Below the pieces are notes generated by a model. It was not told where the DNA came from, did no database searches, and saw only the letters and a list, made by a program, of their open reading frames with translations. From Echinococcus granulosus (lineage: Eukaryota; Platyhelminthes; Cestoda; Cyclophyllidea; Taeniidae): DNA of 64,000 nucleotides. The stretch's first letter is position 1, and each line of letters starts with the position of its first letter. Positions 11,601 through 26,600 of this stretch are shown here, piece after piece. The DNA lies in NCBI RefSeq assembly GCF_000524195.1, contig NW_020170455.1:101432-165431 (forward strand). Reading direction: 5' to 3'. Both the position numbers and the translations under genes were made by a program.

Positions 11601-14600
11601 GTTTTTGGGGATAAATAATTCAGTCCACCGATTAGCCCACGTTGATGATTCATTATTCATCCGTTCCTCGACTATTTCTGGGTGATTAACTTACATTTAA
11701 TACCAGTGATTTTGTGCCATAAATCATGCGTTATCCTAATTTGTGTAAGCCCATTCTGAATCGCAAATATTAAAACCTTTCAAGCAAACCATTCGTGAAC
11801 ATACTACTTAGATTAAATAAGTAGAATGCTCCAAAACTAGTAACTGGACTAGTGACTGTGTATTTTAAAAAAGACTACTTCACTTCGTCTTCATTTATAG
11901 AACGTGAAAATTTTGACCATGTTTTTACTGACTAATTGGAACACTAACCACCTGTCAACGCAGTTAAATGCAATGATAGATAAATGAAACCGATTGCTGG
12001 AAGTACCTTGAACCATTGCTCTGATAGGATTTTTGTGTTAATAAAAGTTTTCTTACGTTGTCGTGGCTTTGACGGGCGCGATAGATGCTTTCCCATTACC
12101 TTCCATGCGCTTTCCAGCACGCTGGGAGGCACTAAAGGGAAGGGAAACAAGCAGTTGTTTTAAGCTGTTGTCCCATCTTCGTGCGAAATGCTTGAGTCAG
12201 TAATAAAAAGAACGCCCGATGCACTGATATGAAAACATTTGCAAATAACTCACTTCCTTCCAATAACACGTCGCAATATTTGTCAAGTAGATCCACTCTG
12301 ACCGTAAAGTATCTCCCTTCACGCACACTCAGGGAACGACCACTTGATTGTTAATGATAGTGAATGGATATCAAATCGCTCCCATTTTAAATGTATATAA
12401 AGTAAAAATTCCATTAACGTCTTCCAGTAATTTTGAAAAATTGAAATTTTTGGGGATCAATTCTAAGTGCTGCAAACTACTACCATCAAAAAGGATGTAT
12501 TAAAAAGTGGATAAGCATTTATACATTTAAGTGGGTCCTAAATCGCAAATGGTATGGACTGGAGAAAATCTACTAAAGGGGTAATTCATTTGGAATTGAA
12601 AGTGAAAAAAATCAAATCATTCCACCTCTTCACTCTGCAAATGGCTTATTTTTCACAACTACATATACGAGTTCTTTGTACGTATACAAAAACAGCAGAA
12701 AGGGATGGTTTGCATCAGGCTAGGCTTCGAAGTACACTCGTCCCAATTTGTTTTCACTAGACCAAGGAAGTGTTAGATTAATTAAAACTTGACATAGTTG
12801 GAATTCGTAATACAAAGTGGAAAATATTTGACTGGTTTGCTAGGGAGATCATCAACCTGTTATCATCAGCCGTTTACAAACACTCCACACGTATTTACCA
12901 ATTGGAACAGACAGTCAGATCGCTTTTTACTGTAACCACCTTGGTAATGAGAGGAGAAGCTCTTTTGGAGTTTAGGGGTAAATGATGCGGAGACTACGGC
13001 TGCAAGGTGACATCGCGACATGGTCCAGGGGTGTACGCTTCATTGGGTCAAGTTGGTAAATCATAATCACCGTCACTTCGTCGTCGTTGGCTGTCTCGCA
13101 AACACATCCCTCTGACTTGTAAAGGAGGTCCTGACCTCAAAATGACTGCCACAGACTAACGTGCCGACCATGTGTGCGCGTGCGTGTGGCAGTTGCACAG
13201 AAAGTGTGTCTAGTAAAAATTAACTAGTCATCCATGCGTTAGGACTGCTGCGTGATAGGGAACATAAACTTTGACAGGCAATTTTCACCAACTGCATTGA
13301 AACATTCGTTACCAGAGCCTTTCTCGGCGAAAAATCAACTACTACAGCAGCCAAGGTGTTTTCCAATTTCCTACAATGTGACACTACTTACCTTTTAATT
13401 TTTCTCATCTTTCCAGTCTTTTTTATGTCCCTTCCAACAATTGGCCCTTCTGTGAGTGGTGTGGGGGATCAGGTGAAAAATCGGAGCATGGATAGAAAAC
13501 GCGTTAAGGAACATGGTTCTTGTAGAACCTCATGGTCGTTTTTTTTCAATCCTTCCTCCACCGTTTTGCAAAGTCAGAAGCAAAAATATTATTTTTCGTT
13601 TTGAAACGTCAGGCCTAGCACAGCCATGCTGAGGGACGTTATCCCTTTGGACCAATCAACACAATAATTTTATCAGAAGCTTTGACCAGCTTTAGTCACT
13701 CCGGTGTGTAAATCGGAAAAGATAACAGGAAATTTCATAAGCGTTGGTGATTTCAAAAGCAAATCTACAAATTGTCCTTTTGAAAAATTTGAACAATTTT
13801 CACACAGATTCTTAAACCAAAGCCGTTCAAGCACCTAGTCTAACAACCAACGAACATAAAACGAAATCTTCAGTGAAATGTTCAGTGGCATAGGGAAACG
13901 GAAAATTGGGTGAAGTAATGAGAGGAGCTCCTTAAAATGATGACAAATTGGCAGTAAGCTATTCATTTGCACTTGTAAAGGTGTTTAAATCTCCACTGTT
14001 AGAACTAATCTTCACGATGTTTCTTAAAAAGTAGCGAATTTGGAAACTTTACGCCTGCATTTTGCCCATTCAAATTAGTGTCTGATGACTTGAAACAACA
14101 AATATTATAAGTTGTTAAGTTACACCATCAGAAACCTACAATGCGATTAGACAAAAATTATAAGCTTAGTCATCATCAGAATGAGAGAAAAAAGAACTTA
14201 TTAGTTTACAATGAATAAAATGGTGATGACGGTCACAGTGTCAGCCCACCATCCCTCCGGGGACTGGGAAGCCGAGTGCTTAGCTAATGGCGTTTGTGAT
14301 CAGGTTTCGAAATATCGCGCATCCAATCGGCTCTGGGCTGACTTGGACGACATTAGACACGCTGTTAGCTACAATACAACCCTGACAAATTTATTTATCT
14401 ATCAGTTCATTTCGGTGCATTGAGTGCATTTGCCATGAGAATTTTCTATTTCACGCACTCGTTTCACAAAAACCGAGGAACCTATTTGGTAGAAAATGTC
14501 TGTCTAGTACAGTGCAATGGCTATAGGGCAAATAGGTCAGTGTTTTACATCAAAAACATGGAAGACACCAATGCATTTAAGACTAATCTCATCTTATAGG

Positions 14601-17600
14601 TCTATTTCACAAACTTTTTACCCTTCATTTAAAAAGGAAAGCAATGTAGGAAATTTTCCATTAAAGTATTTTGACCCAAAATGCCGAAAAAACGTACCTT
14701 TCTTATTTCAGAGGAATTTTATCATCGTGTAGAAGAGTTACCCAAATTAGATTTTTCACCCTGTGGGATTCGTGAGCCTTTCAAGGAGGTTCACTTTAGC
14801 GACTTCTTGTAACTCGTGGGGCTTTGTCAAACTTCTTTAATTGTTTATGTGCATGCTTTATAAAGCATCGGTTTGTAGATGTAGAACCCTTAACGTGCCT
14901 TTTATCTCCCACTTGGTAGACTTCAAAACCCTCATGGCATAACATTTCGGCCGAATCCGATGGGTGCGATTCGTATTCGTCTGTTTTACAAAGTTTACCT
15001 TAGTTCCAAGCTTGCAAAAGGCCAACTTCTTTGCAAACCTGTTACATGGTATTTGGAGAAGGTTCAGAATAAGGTCCTGTTTGGCATGACCCTTCTCTCT
15101 CAATCAATAAGTAGTATAAGATGTTTTTTGATTTAAATAAGGCCAGATTAACGTGATAGGAATAGCTTTTACTAATGGTGTGATGCGCTTTGTTTATTCA
15201 AAGAAGCTTTCTATGTTTGTTTGTCTTTTGTAAAAGAAAATCTTACGAACTTCTTTGGTCATCTTATATTGAATAAATTTTAAATCGTGAGCTAAATATC
15301 AAGATCATGTCATTTTGGCAACCGAAAAAAACGAGTCCCTATTTTACGTATCCAAGACCCCGTCCGTTCTTTTGAAAACTATGCGTCTGGAAAACAAAAA
15401 TTGCTGGAAGCAAGTGGGAGTTTTTTCCAGAGCTGCATAATAGAGGAAATGCGTTATCTTCTAAGTGTACAAAAAACTGTCTCATAGAAAGCCACTTTAA
15501 ACTGATCCGTGTTAAAGGTAGATTTTCTGAGTGGCTCACCAACTCGGAATTGAATTTGAATGGTGCGGTGTTTAAGGCGACCAGATTGGGTTGGGCAGAT
15601 CTGGATAACACACCAACCACTAAGCCGTTCGGTTAACAAGAGAGGAAGTTAATCGTTTGCACATCATAGACGGGGTTTTAGTAAAAAAACATAAAACCTA
15701 CTTTATCCCCAGTAATGCAATTGCAAAATTTACTAGAAGACTTACCTCTTACCCTAGGAAGGTCCTTTATGACGAAATATTGTGGTCCTCAGTTCTAATT
15801 GGTAAAAAACTGTTTTCCTCGCAGTTGTTTTTATTAGCTCTTTGAATGGGCAGCGATTTCACCAAAAAGTACCATATATTACTTTCACTTCAAAGAGAAT
15901 TAGCATGGTAAGATAATTACCCATGCCAATTGCTTCTAGGTGTGGAAGAGCTAAGAAATCTCTTTTAAGATGAAGCATATTTCAGGGTTAGCCAGAACAT
16001 CTTTGTGTGAACTGGATTTACAGTTATCCCTCTCCAGGGTTAATCTATCACATCAGTGAGTACGACTATCCAACCAGGATGGTAAATAAGTTTTCAGATA
16101 AGTTACGAGATGGTACTTCAGGAATTTGTTTTCAATTTTTGAATATCCTTCCCAGAACAAAGTATATGTCCAGTCATCATGAGTATGTTTAACAATGAAA
16201 CGGGTCAGTTCCCCAAATGTCAATGAGGCCTCTCTGTTTTGAACAATGCCCCACTGATGACGACTAAGAAAACCGGGATTGTTTACAACCCACCATCAGT
16301 TCACGCCTTTGGCTTGGCATTTAAAGAAGGCGGTTTATTCAAAGTACGGTTTTTAAGGCTGCCATCAGAGAGATTTTCCAAATCACAAAATGGCTAGAGG
16401 TTTCCACTCATTTGTCAGTTAAAGTAAAAGAAGGCAATGTGAGGAGAGAATCCATCCAAAAATGTTATTGTTTCCCACTAATCAGTAGTATTTTCCCATA
16501 TTTTTGACTAAATATAGGCCCTACGAAACAAATATCTAGAAAGACAGTGGGTTTACGAAGATTTGCGTTCAACGTACTTACTTAATAACGACAGTAGGTT
16601 ATAATCAAGATCAGTTTATTATATTCGTCGGCTAGATTATCCCTAAAGAACAAAAGGTTAAATGTATATTGCGCATGAAAGGATATATAAATGAAGCATA
16701 AATATAACCGATGGTTGATCCGACTTCCTGAATGCCAGTTTTTAATTCTCCACAAATAGAGAAGTCCTAAGGAGTGAGCAACGAAGGGAGATGGGAAAAA
16801 CGGAAAACTAATTACAGAGGTCTCTCTCGTATTCATCAGTCAGACTGGTGCAGTGGGGGCAGCAGAGATGCAATAAAATGTTGGAAATCCTAGGAGGCGG
16901 TAAGAGAAGCGACAAATGGAGGGTCAAGTAGCTGCCTGGTTGACAAACGGCTATGCATATTTCCTGAGTAGCTACTTATATTTCTTCACATTTGGAATCC
17001 TACTATTTTTACAAATTAAACAAAATTGCGAAGTCTTTGAGATATGCCAACTGTCTAGGAGGCAGGAAATTTACCCATCAATTTTTTTTGCCTTTCTTTG
17101 GACCCCTTTTTTATTAGACATGATAGAATGGGGAACGTAAAATATTCGCAGATTTGATATTGCCGCAGTTGTCAGGTAGCTAGTTAACTTTGGTGACTGC
17201 CTCCATCAAGACATCGCGTACCTACTGCCTGCACAGATCTCGGAGAATCGAGATCAGCAAAGACGGTGGGTGTAAGTGGTAGGAACCACTACCAGCAGGG
17301 CTGACCGCTTGAACGCTTCCAACTCTTTTCTGTTATAAAACCGGGGTAACTGGCTTAATTACAAAGGACCAATTTCCGGGATGATATTGAACGCAGATGC
17401 CTCAAAAAACGATGGAATCACGGCAGACATAATTTAGATACAGGCGGTCTGTTACAACAAGGTGCATATTTTAGACCTTCACGTAAATAAACTCTGTGGG
17501 AGTAGGAACGACAAGAGAAAATGTATACTGAAGGTTAGTAATATAGGTTTCATTGCTAAGATATGGAACTCGCCAACTTTTTCCCCCCTTAGCCTTCTCT

Positions 17601-20600
17601 ATAAAAATTTTATTTTAGATGAATTCCAAGGATAGGTCAAGGGTCCAAAAGAAAGGGCTTCTAAGGCTTGATTTTAAACCTTTGATCTGAAGATTTGTAA
17701 GAAAAATGAGATTTTACAGTATCAAAGTTCCATTACTAAATCGATTAAGGTAGTACCACGAGGTAATTGTTAAACGCAACCAGAAAAAACTAAGACCCTA
17801 GCACAAAAGATGTCGAGTAACACCTGTAATGATTTTCTGGAGGACTAATGGTAACTTCCTAATGCAAGAGTTCTTTGNNNNNNNNNNNNNNNNNNNNNNN
17901 NNNNNNNNNNNNNNNNNNNNNNNNNNNNNNNNNNNNNNNNNNNNNNNNNNNNNNNNNNNNNNNNNNNNNNNNNNNNNGGTAGAGAGATTACCCTCAGGAA
18001 GCAGTTTTAGATCCCCGTTTCTGACACACTAGGATAGGAAAGGGACAAAATGTTGGACATAGGACTCACCACAAGCATAGCTGAGTTCCAAGTGTCGACG
18101 AGCACAGAGAGAAGGATATCCTGGTGGCAACATACTAGCGTCGGGCATGACAGAACAGGTCCGCTCCCTGCCGCACATCCCCATCAGTCCTGCTGTCACA
18201 TCCAGCCGACTGGGGCACACGCCTGCTGAACTCGGTGGTTCTAAATGCAATCACGAAAGATGGGCAGTTTAAATTTTAAAAGGGAATTAAGTTCTGCTGC
18301 ACATTCTCTTCTGCTTTGTAAAGTTGAAGACGTGGTTTAATCTGATTCGCTATCACAAGCGCACAGAGTGCGATGGATTTAGTAGCTGCCCCGTAAATCA
18401 AGGATAATCATCCATTTTACTTTTTAGTGCATCTTCATAGAGCTCTGTTTAGCAATTATTCACTTGTACAGACTGTGTGGCTTAATGAGCTTTACATCTG
18501 TTTCCTCTTTTATGAAAAACTGTTGAATATTTGAGCTTAAGCTCACGTCATGCAAAATCCTATGGGTCTAGCACTCAAGCAGTTAGTTGAAAGTTTTTAA
18601 GACCACATTAATGAAAATAAAAAATTTCTTTTATTGTCTTCAAAGTAACCAAGTTTTTATGCTCTTTATGTGGTTTTGACAACTTTTCTGAGAAACGTCT
18701 ATTATAAAAGACGAGTTCTGTCAACAATGACTGAAGTGTCTCCATCTGTTACATTTGAAATGTGAAAGGCTTCCAATTCTCTTTTGAAATTAGTCCAAAC
18801 TTTGACTATAACACCAAGAGGGAATCACTCAGAACGTAAAAAAGCTTGAAAAATTTTGACATTTCGGCAACCTGGTTGCCCTTTTAGTAGCAGATTAAAC
18901 ACCCACTAATGTTTTGTGTTTGATTAAACACAAACTTAGGAATACAACTATTTGAAGGTAATTATCATATGTTTTTCTTCACGGAAGGCCACTGTGAAGG
19001 CACTGAAAGACGTGCTTTAAAACAACTACTTTAAGTTATCCGCATGCTAAAATCAACTAAAGGACATTCCTTTTTCTCTGAATGAGATTTTAAATTCCTG
19101 AGCGGACTACGGTGATAATCAACCTCCAAATTTCATTCAATTTACCCTCATCTTGAGTATGCTGTGAGTAAATATTTCTAGCCTCTTTTTCTTTCTACCT
19201 CGACAGTACGTTTTTAAAAGGGGGTGTCACCAACGCCAGACACCATTTGTCTGACGCCTGATCAAATCATGTTTTTTTGCCAATTTAGAAGGTGTAAGTA
19301 AAACTAGGTAAACAAAGTTGCTGTTATCGTCAGTAGACAAGAAAAGGGGAATTTGGTCAAACTGCCATTCATGGAAATGCAGCAAGGAGTCAGCATTTTT
19401 CTGAGGAAGGAATTGCATCCCCAGACAAAGACTTTTAAAATCACTAAAATTTTAGGGATAATCAAAAGGCGTCTTAAGAATTTAACACCTGCCATGGGCT
19501 TAAAACTCTAATAAATATACCTTTTGTCATAAAACGTACCCAATAGCCACTGCTAAACTGCCAAATACACTAATTCGTCCTCGATCACACAAAGCATCAG
19601 TTACTTAATTGTGGCTGAATTGTAGAGGTGAATTCTAGTAAATCTCTAAACGGCTGGTTAAACGTATGTAGTTTTACGCGCTACAGATACTGTAGGTGCT
19701 GCAAGATAACTGACACATATGTCTTTCAAGACACTCCGGGCAAACAGGCACACCATTAAGTCGATGCTTTTGATAGTTTAAATGATTCATAGCTGCGGGG
19801 TTTGCTTTTCTAAACGTGAAAGAATTGTGACTTAATTTGTAACCTAAAGTGGGTTTTGCATATTTAGAGCCTTTGATATTGTAATATTATTGTTTTTAAT
19901 TTTTGGCTTAAAAGTGCTTCAACACCGACATTGCTACTTGTAACTGAAATAAGTAGCCTATTCTCACCAACGATCTTGGGGCAAACCTTGGTGTCCACCT
20001 GCATAACAAGTTGAGCGTCCAGCACCACGATGGATTCTTCGACTCCGTAAGTGGTGCATTTGATTTCCACATAGGTGTCCTGACATATCGCCAGCGATTG
20101 AACCATCTGTGGGCCTAGAAAAACCGATTTTGGAGCATTATTACTACTCGAGAAGACAGAAGTAGGTTAATCCTCTTGGAATTCATTAGCCTACGCTAAT
20201 CATTGTTATCGACTGTCGGTATTTCTTTTAGTAACTTAGTGCTTCGAAATGAAGATCATTTTAAATATTGAGGGTTATTTTCCTGCAAAGTAAAAATTGT
20301 ATAGTGTTTATTTATCCTTATTTATATCGCTTTCAGCATTTCTACCACCTTCTTTATTCTAAAATGCCCTATCCACTCCTCTGAGGCAAGTTTACTGCTA
20401 TTTTCATACACATTAATCTACTTCTAGACTGCTCTATGAGTGGTGATAACTTTACTCTCGTAATAAACCCTAGAAGGGGCGACACTACCCTTCCCTCTCT
20501 CTAATACGAGTTGCGTGCAAGCTTGGCAGCCATTTCCAACCCAGGATGACAAGCCTTACACCAAGCTCCGAGGGGAACCAACTCGTCAGACAGAAGTAAT

Positions 20601-23600
20601 CATTCGTAAGAATTAATATATTTTAATACGTCGTCTGTCAACAATCACATAAATTTGGAAAATTGTCCCACGATTTAAAAAAAACTTTCAAGATACCTGT
20701 GTTGCAGTTGTGCAGTTCAGTATTAACCACTAATCAAAACCATACAAATCCAGAATTTCTACATTTACCACTACCCTCTTCTACACTTGTAAGTTGTGTA
20801 AGCGCCACATTTTCACTCCATTATTTATAAATTTATTGTTGTTGGTGCTACCATTTGGAGACAGCTAAGTGAAACAACCAAATAACTCCAAAGTTATGTA
20901 AAAGAACACTTTTTTCCTAAAATACCTTCTCCATGAAGTGATTTTTTAGCCAAGGGTTAAACTAGGTGTGACATAAAACATCGCATAAACCAACAGTGTA
21001 TGGTATACTCAGATCTCGTCTTGTGTGAACTTTGTGGTCTAGTTGTAGATCGTGCGTGACATACAAATTGCATTGGATGAGGATGGAGAAGTCACAAATC
21101 TTTCTTCAAACCAGTACTGGTATCGTAGACAACCCATTTAAGAGGTAATTACTTAAATTTATTTTATCACGTAAAACCGAGTTAACTGACGTCTCTCACA
21201 CAAAATTATATCTTTGAAAAAAGCTCTTGCAGCTTTTTCCAACAGACTTATTAAATATCTAACAGATATTGGTAATAAAACCGGATTTAGAATAACTTTC
21301 TCATCGAAAAACCGGATGTTACGGAAACCCGAGAAATCTATTGTCTCAAAGGAGCCATAAAATGTTGGCCTCATTTGAGGAGATATTCGGTTCTATTTGC
21401 CAGGTAAGGGAATTCGCTACCTTAGCCATCTTCAACGCACTGAGACAATCTCTTGAGAATCAAGTAAATCAGGGATATGACGAGCCTTACCGGGCTCACA
21501 GCGATAGGCAACGAGCATCTCATTGGGGACCTCTAGACAGAGAGTCTGATTCGTAGCGAATTGGTCAGGCGAGACGCCACAAGTCGGCTTGCCTTCACAC
21601 AACTGTTTCAGTGGCTGAAAATGTAAAGTGAACATTTGTTTACAAAGATAGTTAGGCCAAAACTTTGTTACCAATTACCAATTCTTGGGCATCAAAACCA
21701 GATAACTTCCACTAGCTCCAAAACTCGTTTGGTTTTACCAGAGTTCGAAAAATTGGGATAATTACTCATTCGGCTTTAAGCACACTTTTTCCTACAGAAT
21801 CATTTTTTCATTGGACAAGTTGTCCGTGAAAATTGGTGAGTAATGGGGCGCTGTGGAGACAAATGAATAGTTAGATATCGTTTACTCTGCCCCGTCGGTG
21901 TAAACACTCCGCTCGTGCACATAGTAAACATACTTCGAGATAGCACCAGCCCCTGTGAGTAAATTATTTATATCCGGCACACACTCAAAGAAGACGTTAG
22001 CTGAACCCAAGAAGGTGACAGTGGTTTGCGTGATTAATGAGAGTTAGCTCTCGAACACGGAGCCTTCTCGGTGGGGAAAAGTAACTCGAAGATAAATGAT
22101 AATATCCATAACCACATGTGGCATTTAAAGCCGCTTTCATCATTGAAGTGTTTTTCTCACAATCTTAGTTTGATTTTATTGAATGACTATAAACACCTGC
22201 CGGGGCAACTTTGTGAATACCTTTAGGCTTGTCACCTTGGTAGGAATGTCCCTCTTATATTTTAACAGATGACCAGCAGCAAAATCATGACGCAGCAGTG
22301 CGCTGTTTAAAAACTAAATGAGGCAAGCGGGAGAACACATTGCAAATTAATGAGAATACTGTAAAATTTGCACTTTTTTCTTGAAAACTCTAAATTGAGT
22401 CAGGTGAGGTGAGAGGTAGGTGTGTGTCGTGGAATCGCCTACTTGAGTCCCGGAAGAAAGTGGGAATTATTTCCATGAGGGTAGATCAAAGAGCTTTGGG
22501 GGAGAAAATGGTTTCGTACCGCATAGGGGCAAAACGCAATGAATGTCATGTTAAGTACTTTCGCCGGAGGAATTAGGAGCTCTTTATAACCACCAATGCA
22601 CGCTGCTGTACCGCGGTAGAATTTCAATAATATGCCGAAGTAGATAAGGCCCCTATGCAAAATTGTTCCACAAAATCACAACCGATTTAGTTTACAATAA
22701 AACACTCCAAGGCTGGTCAGCAGACAAATACACAGCACCAGTACAATCAACTGTGGTCGAACTGCAAACAAATTTGGACTTAAAAGTGTTCTGCCAGCTG
22801 ACCAGTTCTTGAGTCATCTGGGCTGGCAATGGACTACATTTTACAAGCTGTGGAAGAACTGCCAATTCAACATCCACCCACTGCCTTGGGTTTTCTCATT
22901 CCGTTTAATAAAGCAGAGGCATATACTTGTGGCATACCTCCCCCTTTGCCTGTCATTCATCCCCCACATTAACGATGCAGAGCTGAGGTTGCAAATAATC
23001 CAGGAAAGCAGTTGGGTGATTTTGAAGTGGTTAAAGTGAGAGAAGACGAATAGCGCTGGGCAAAAAGGTTACGAACACGAATACTTTGTCAAGGTTTTCA
23101 TGCCTTTACGCCACAACCTTCGACGGAGTTCCTGTACAGAGGACGAGAAAAGAAAACTTCATCAAAATCCACGAGATTTAGTGCAGTTGTCGAGTAGGGA
23201 AGTCTTTTCACTGCGATAGAAAATCATCCTATGACCTTCTTTCCTGTGTCCTTTTAGATTGACTTCAACTCGTTTAAATAATGTAGTGGCGTCCAAAGAG
23301 CAAGATAATCACTGGAAGCGCCTAGAACGACGCTCTAAAGAGGTGAGGAGAGCAAGAAATCAGGATAGTATTTATTTATATAGCCATTCGGCTCCCTCAT
23401 AAGTTTGTAATAAAATCACCTTCAGGTGCCTGCAGGCATCGCAATTTAATTACTGGATTAAAATAATGCACTATAATAAGTCGTAAAAGCATTCCTTATT
23501 TGGTGACCCAATAAAAGGGCACCTGAAATTCTGTAAGCGCACCTAGAGATGTGCGAAGGCGAGCAAGGGCAAAGCCCCTTACCGTCATCAGCATCAAGGG

Positions 23601-26600
23601 TAGTAGCAGAACTGGAGGAATAAGTGACACGAGAGAGGGGTCATGTGGAGGGGAAGAGCATTTGGTGAAGTTTTATGGGACTATAGGGTGGAGGCAGCGG
23701 CAGTGGTTCGTTGCACCTCTGCTGCTAACCTCGCCACCTTCACCACCTCGCACATTGCAATTTTACTTAAAGTACTGCCAAAACTACCTGCAGCAGAGGA
23801 AGGTAGACTCGTAGCATTTTTGATGACTTTTCTACTGCGACAAAACAAAATGTTTGCAATAAAATTGGGATGGAGTGGCTACTATCTGGGGAAAAACTCT
23901 GCGGGACTGTCAATCAAATAACATATTTATGAATCGGACCAGGTTGTTTGATCCGGAATAAGGAGGAATACCCCCTTCACTAGAAGATTGTTAACGATGA
24001 ATGTTTTGAAGAAAAGAATAATCGATGGTTTAAGTATACGACGTATTTTCATGCACAAATAACAGAGGACGTTTTGATCCACAGGGACTAGGAAGTAGAC
24101 CTAACTCAGCACTGGTAGCCATAAACGACCCTGGTGATCTGAGTTCCTAGAGTGATTAACCGTTGTGCCTCTGCTTGATTTTAGACTATGGAAAGTTTGA
24201 TTTTCACTTCCTAGTTTCGCCTCAAGAAAGCATTTGAAATATTAGCAAAATGCCTCGTGTTTAGATGAGTATTTTTCCTTACTTATTGTAGGTGAGTGTG
24301 TGGGGTCTTGCATTTCTGTCGGTAAAGATAGCACTTTTGCTTTACCTTTGAGCAAATCACCCGGACATGCAGCACTAATGTGTAAAAATGGTGGAGCGCT
24401 CTTCTCACTGTTAAGCACCGCGTTGATTAACACGGTGCGTTCACGCCCCATCAGGCCTTCCGGGGAGATAATGAGCAGGGACATTAGGTACTGTGGTCTA
24501 CCTAATTGAGTGGGTGAGGTACACCCCCCATTTGACTCTAAAGCAAGAGGCCAGCAGTCCTTTTCGACTGTGTGGACTTTAATTTAGAATAGTTTCCTCA
24601 GATTTCGACATAATAACCGCAGTGTGTTGTTTAAGTCGACTACTTTTTTAAAGAGTCTTAAAATGGAAGACAAATTTTAGGTTATAATTTACCAGATAGC
24701 ACGTTTATGGGGTAAATAAACTCCAGATGTAGTCAAGCTGCCAAGATGGATCAGTGACGTTGAGGTCAAGTATCGCCTCAGTTGCACGCTAATTTGGTTA
24801 CTGACACGGTCGGATCGCGGGTATTTCTTTACAGCACTGACTACGTTGTAATGGCTGACACGGGAGGTTGGCCTGCGGGAGCGCAGGACACGACGCTCAA
24901 AAGGCGAGGGAGGCTATGTAATATGATAGTGGTTTATCCCTCGGTCTTGGTGAGGCGCCGCTTTTGAACTTTTGAATTTGCCTTCTTATACCTCGCTGGG
25001 TGGGCCGGCTTTCAGGCCATGCCCGTAGCCCAAACACTTCTCTGTGCTGAATATATATTCTGCCCGAGTATCGTTTCTTCTTTCGTCTTCGGGGAGGTCT
25101 CGGGACGCTGCACTATGGTAACTCAGACCTCAACTTATTACAATTTCACGCGGCATAATGGCTCCCTAATAATGCATATTGATATCCACTATTTACGTGC
25201 AGGATGCCATAGCGGTGAAGCTAACGGTGCCTACTGTACCCATATCAGCGAACCGCTAGGCGATCAAAGATGTTTCAGACGTTCTTGGTAGAGCCTGCTG
25301 CAATGACTTCTTGCAACTCGCAGGACCCATAAAATGCATGTGATTCTTTATATGCATACATTACAAAGCACAGATGGAAGTCGCAATCGCAGTTGCAGTA
25401 TTGTGTCCCCTTTTATGTCCCTTCTACCCTAGACTCTGCATAAAAAGTCAGTTGATCGTGATAGACGTAAGCTGAGCTTGTCTCTCCGATGAATTTTAAG
25501 CTGATCTTGGTATGCTGGTATGATTTCCAGTCAGGACCATTTCTAACCTGTAGGTTCTTGTACAACACGATCCTTTATGCCAATGCATTATGAAGGGTCT
25601 ATGGCGTTCATCGTACTTCCTTGTGTCCTCTCATAAAATTTCAGCTGGATCCGGCGGATGTAGTTCTAGTTCGTCTAATTTACTCACCAAGTTTAGCTCC
25701 TATCTAAAACCGCAGCTGTAGAAATTTCCCCTATAGCCTCCTTTGTAGTACTTAGATGTGCAGCAGCTGATAGCAATTCTGGAGGTAAATATTTCCAGGG
25801 TAGACACCCCACAATCAAGAAGACTCCCCATTCTTCATTATATTAATTCCAGACTAAATTGCCATTTTGCATGTTCAAAAATGTCCAGTACAGGTGATGA
25901 AGCAACGTCGTGGTGGAAGCTACGAAAATGGGCTTTAAATCACCAGGTCCTGAGAGATGATGATAGGCTTCAGCGACCATTACCTTGCTATTAACTTCAC
26001 CTTGTAAAAAGGCGGCATTAGGCAAGAAGTGTTTGTTGACCAACTTAATTGTGATGATAAATGGTTTTTGCACTGTAACATTTGTCCCATTGGTTGTCCT
26101 CAAGCTCCACGCGCACTCCTCATCCTCCATTTCTAAGCCTGGCGCGGCCTCACCCACGTTCGCGCTGTGTACTGCAAACGCGCTCTTCTACCTTGCGCTG
26201 CAGTTATGGGTGAGATCCATCTTCTCGAAACAACTCAGACATATGCGATAAATAATTCGTTAGAAACATTCAGGATTAGTGGCTCAGTCGATAGAAATTT
26301 GCCTTTTTAACCTTACACGAAAACTAAAGAACCCCTGTATCCTGTTGTAAAACTAACCCTTGAGGAAACCATGTACAAGATTGTAGTTAGGATGGAACGG
26401 AGAGAGGTACTGCTTCATCAGTGGACATCAGTGTTTTCCTGATGATGTTTCTCTAAGTGATCATTACTTTTGCATCAAAAGTTCCCTTGTGAATCAAATA
26501 CAAGGATGACCGTCAGATAGGTCCATGCTATGGGATTGCATTGAAAAAGAGACTAAATTTCCCACAGCTAAATCCAACCACGAAAGCTACTTCCATTGAA

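Noticed and set aside
11478..11660. Minus-strand frame with sequon, candidate EVA-1 stalk exon
   Set aside because: Its possible exon ends in phase 0 and needs a carried base at the start, so it does not bridge exon 6 to exon 8; 11695-11755 does.
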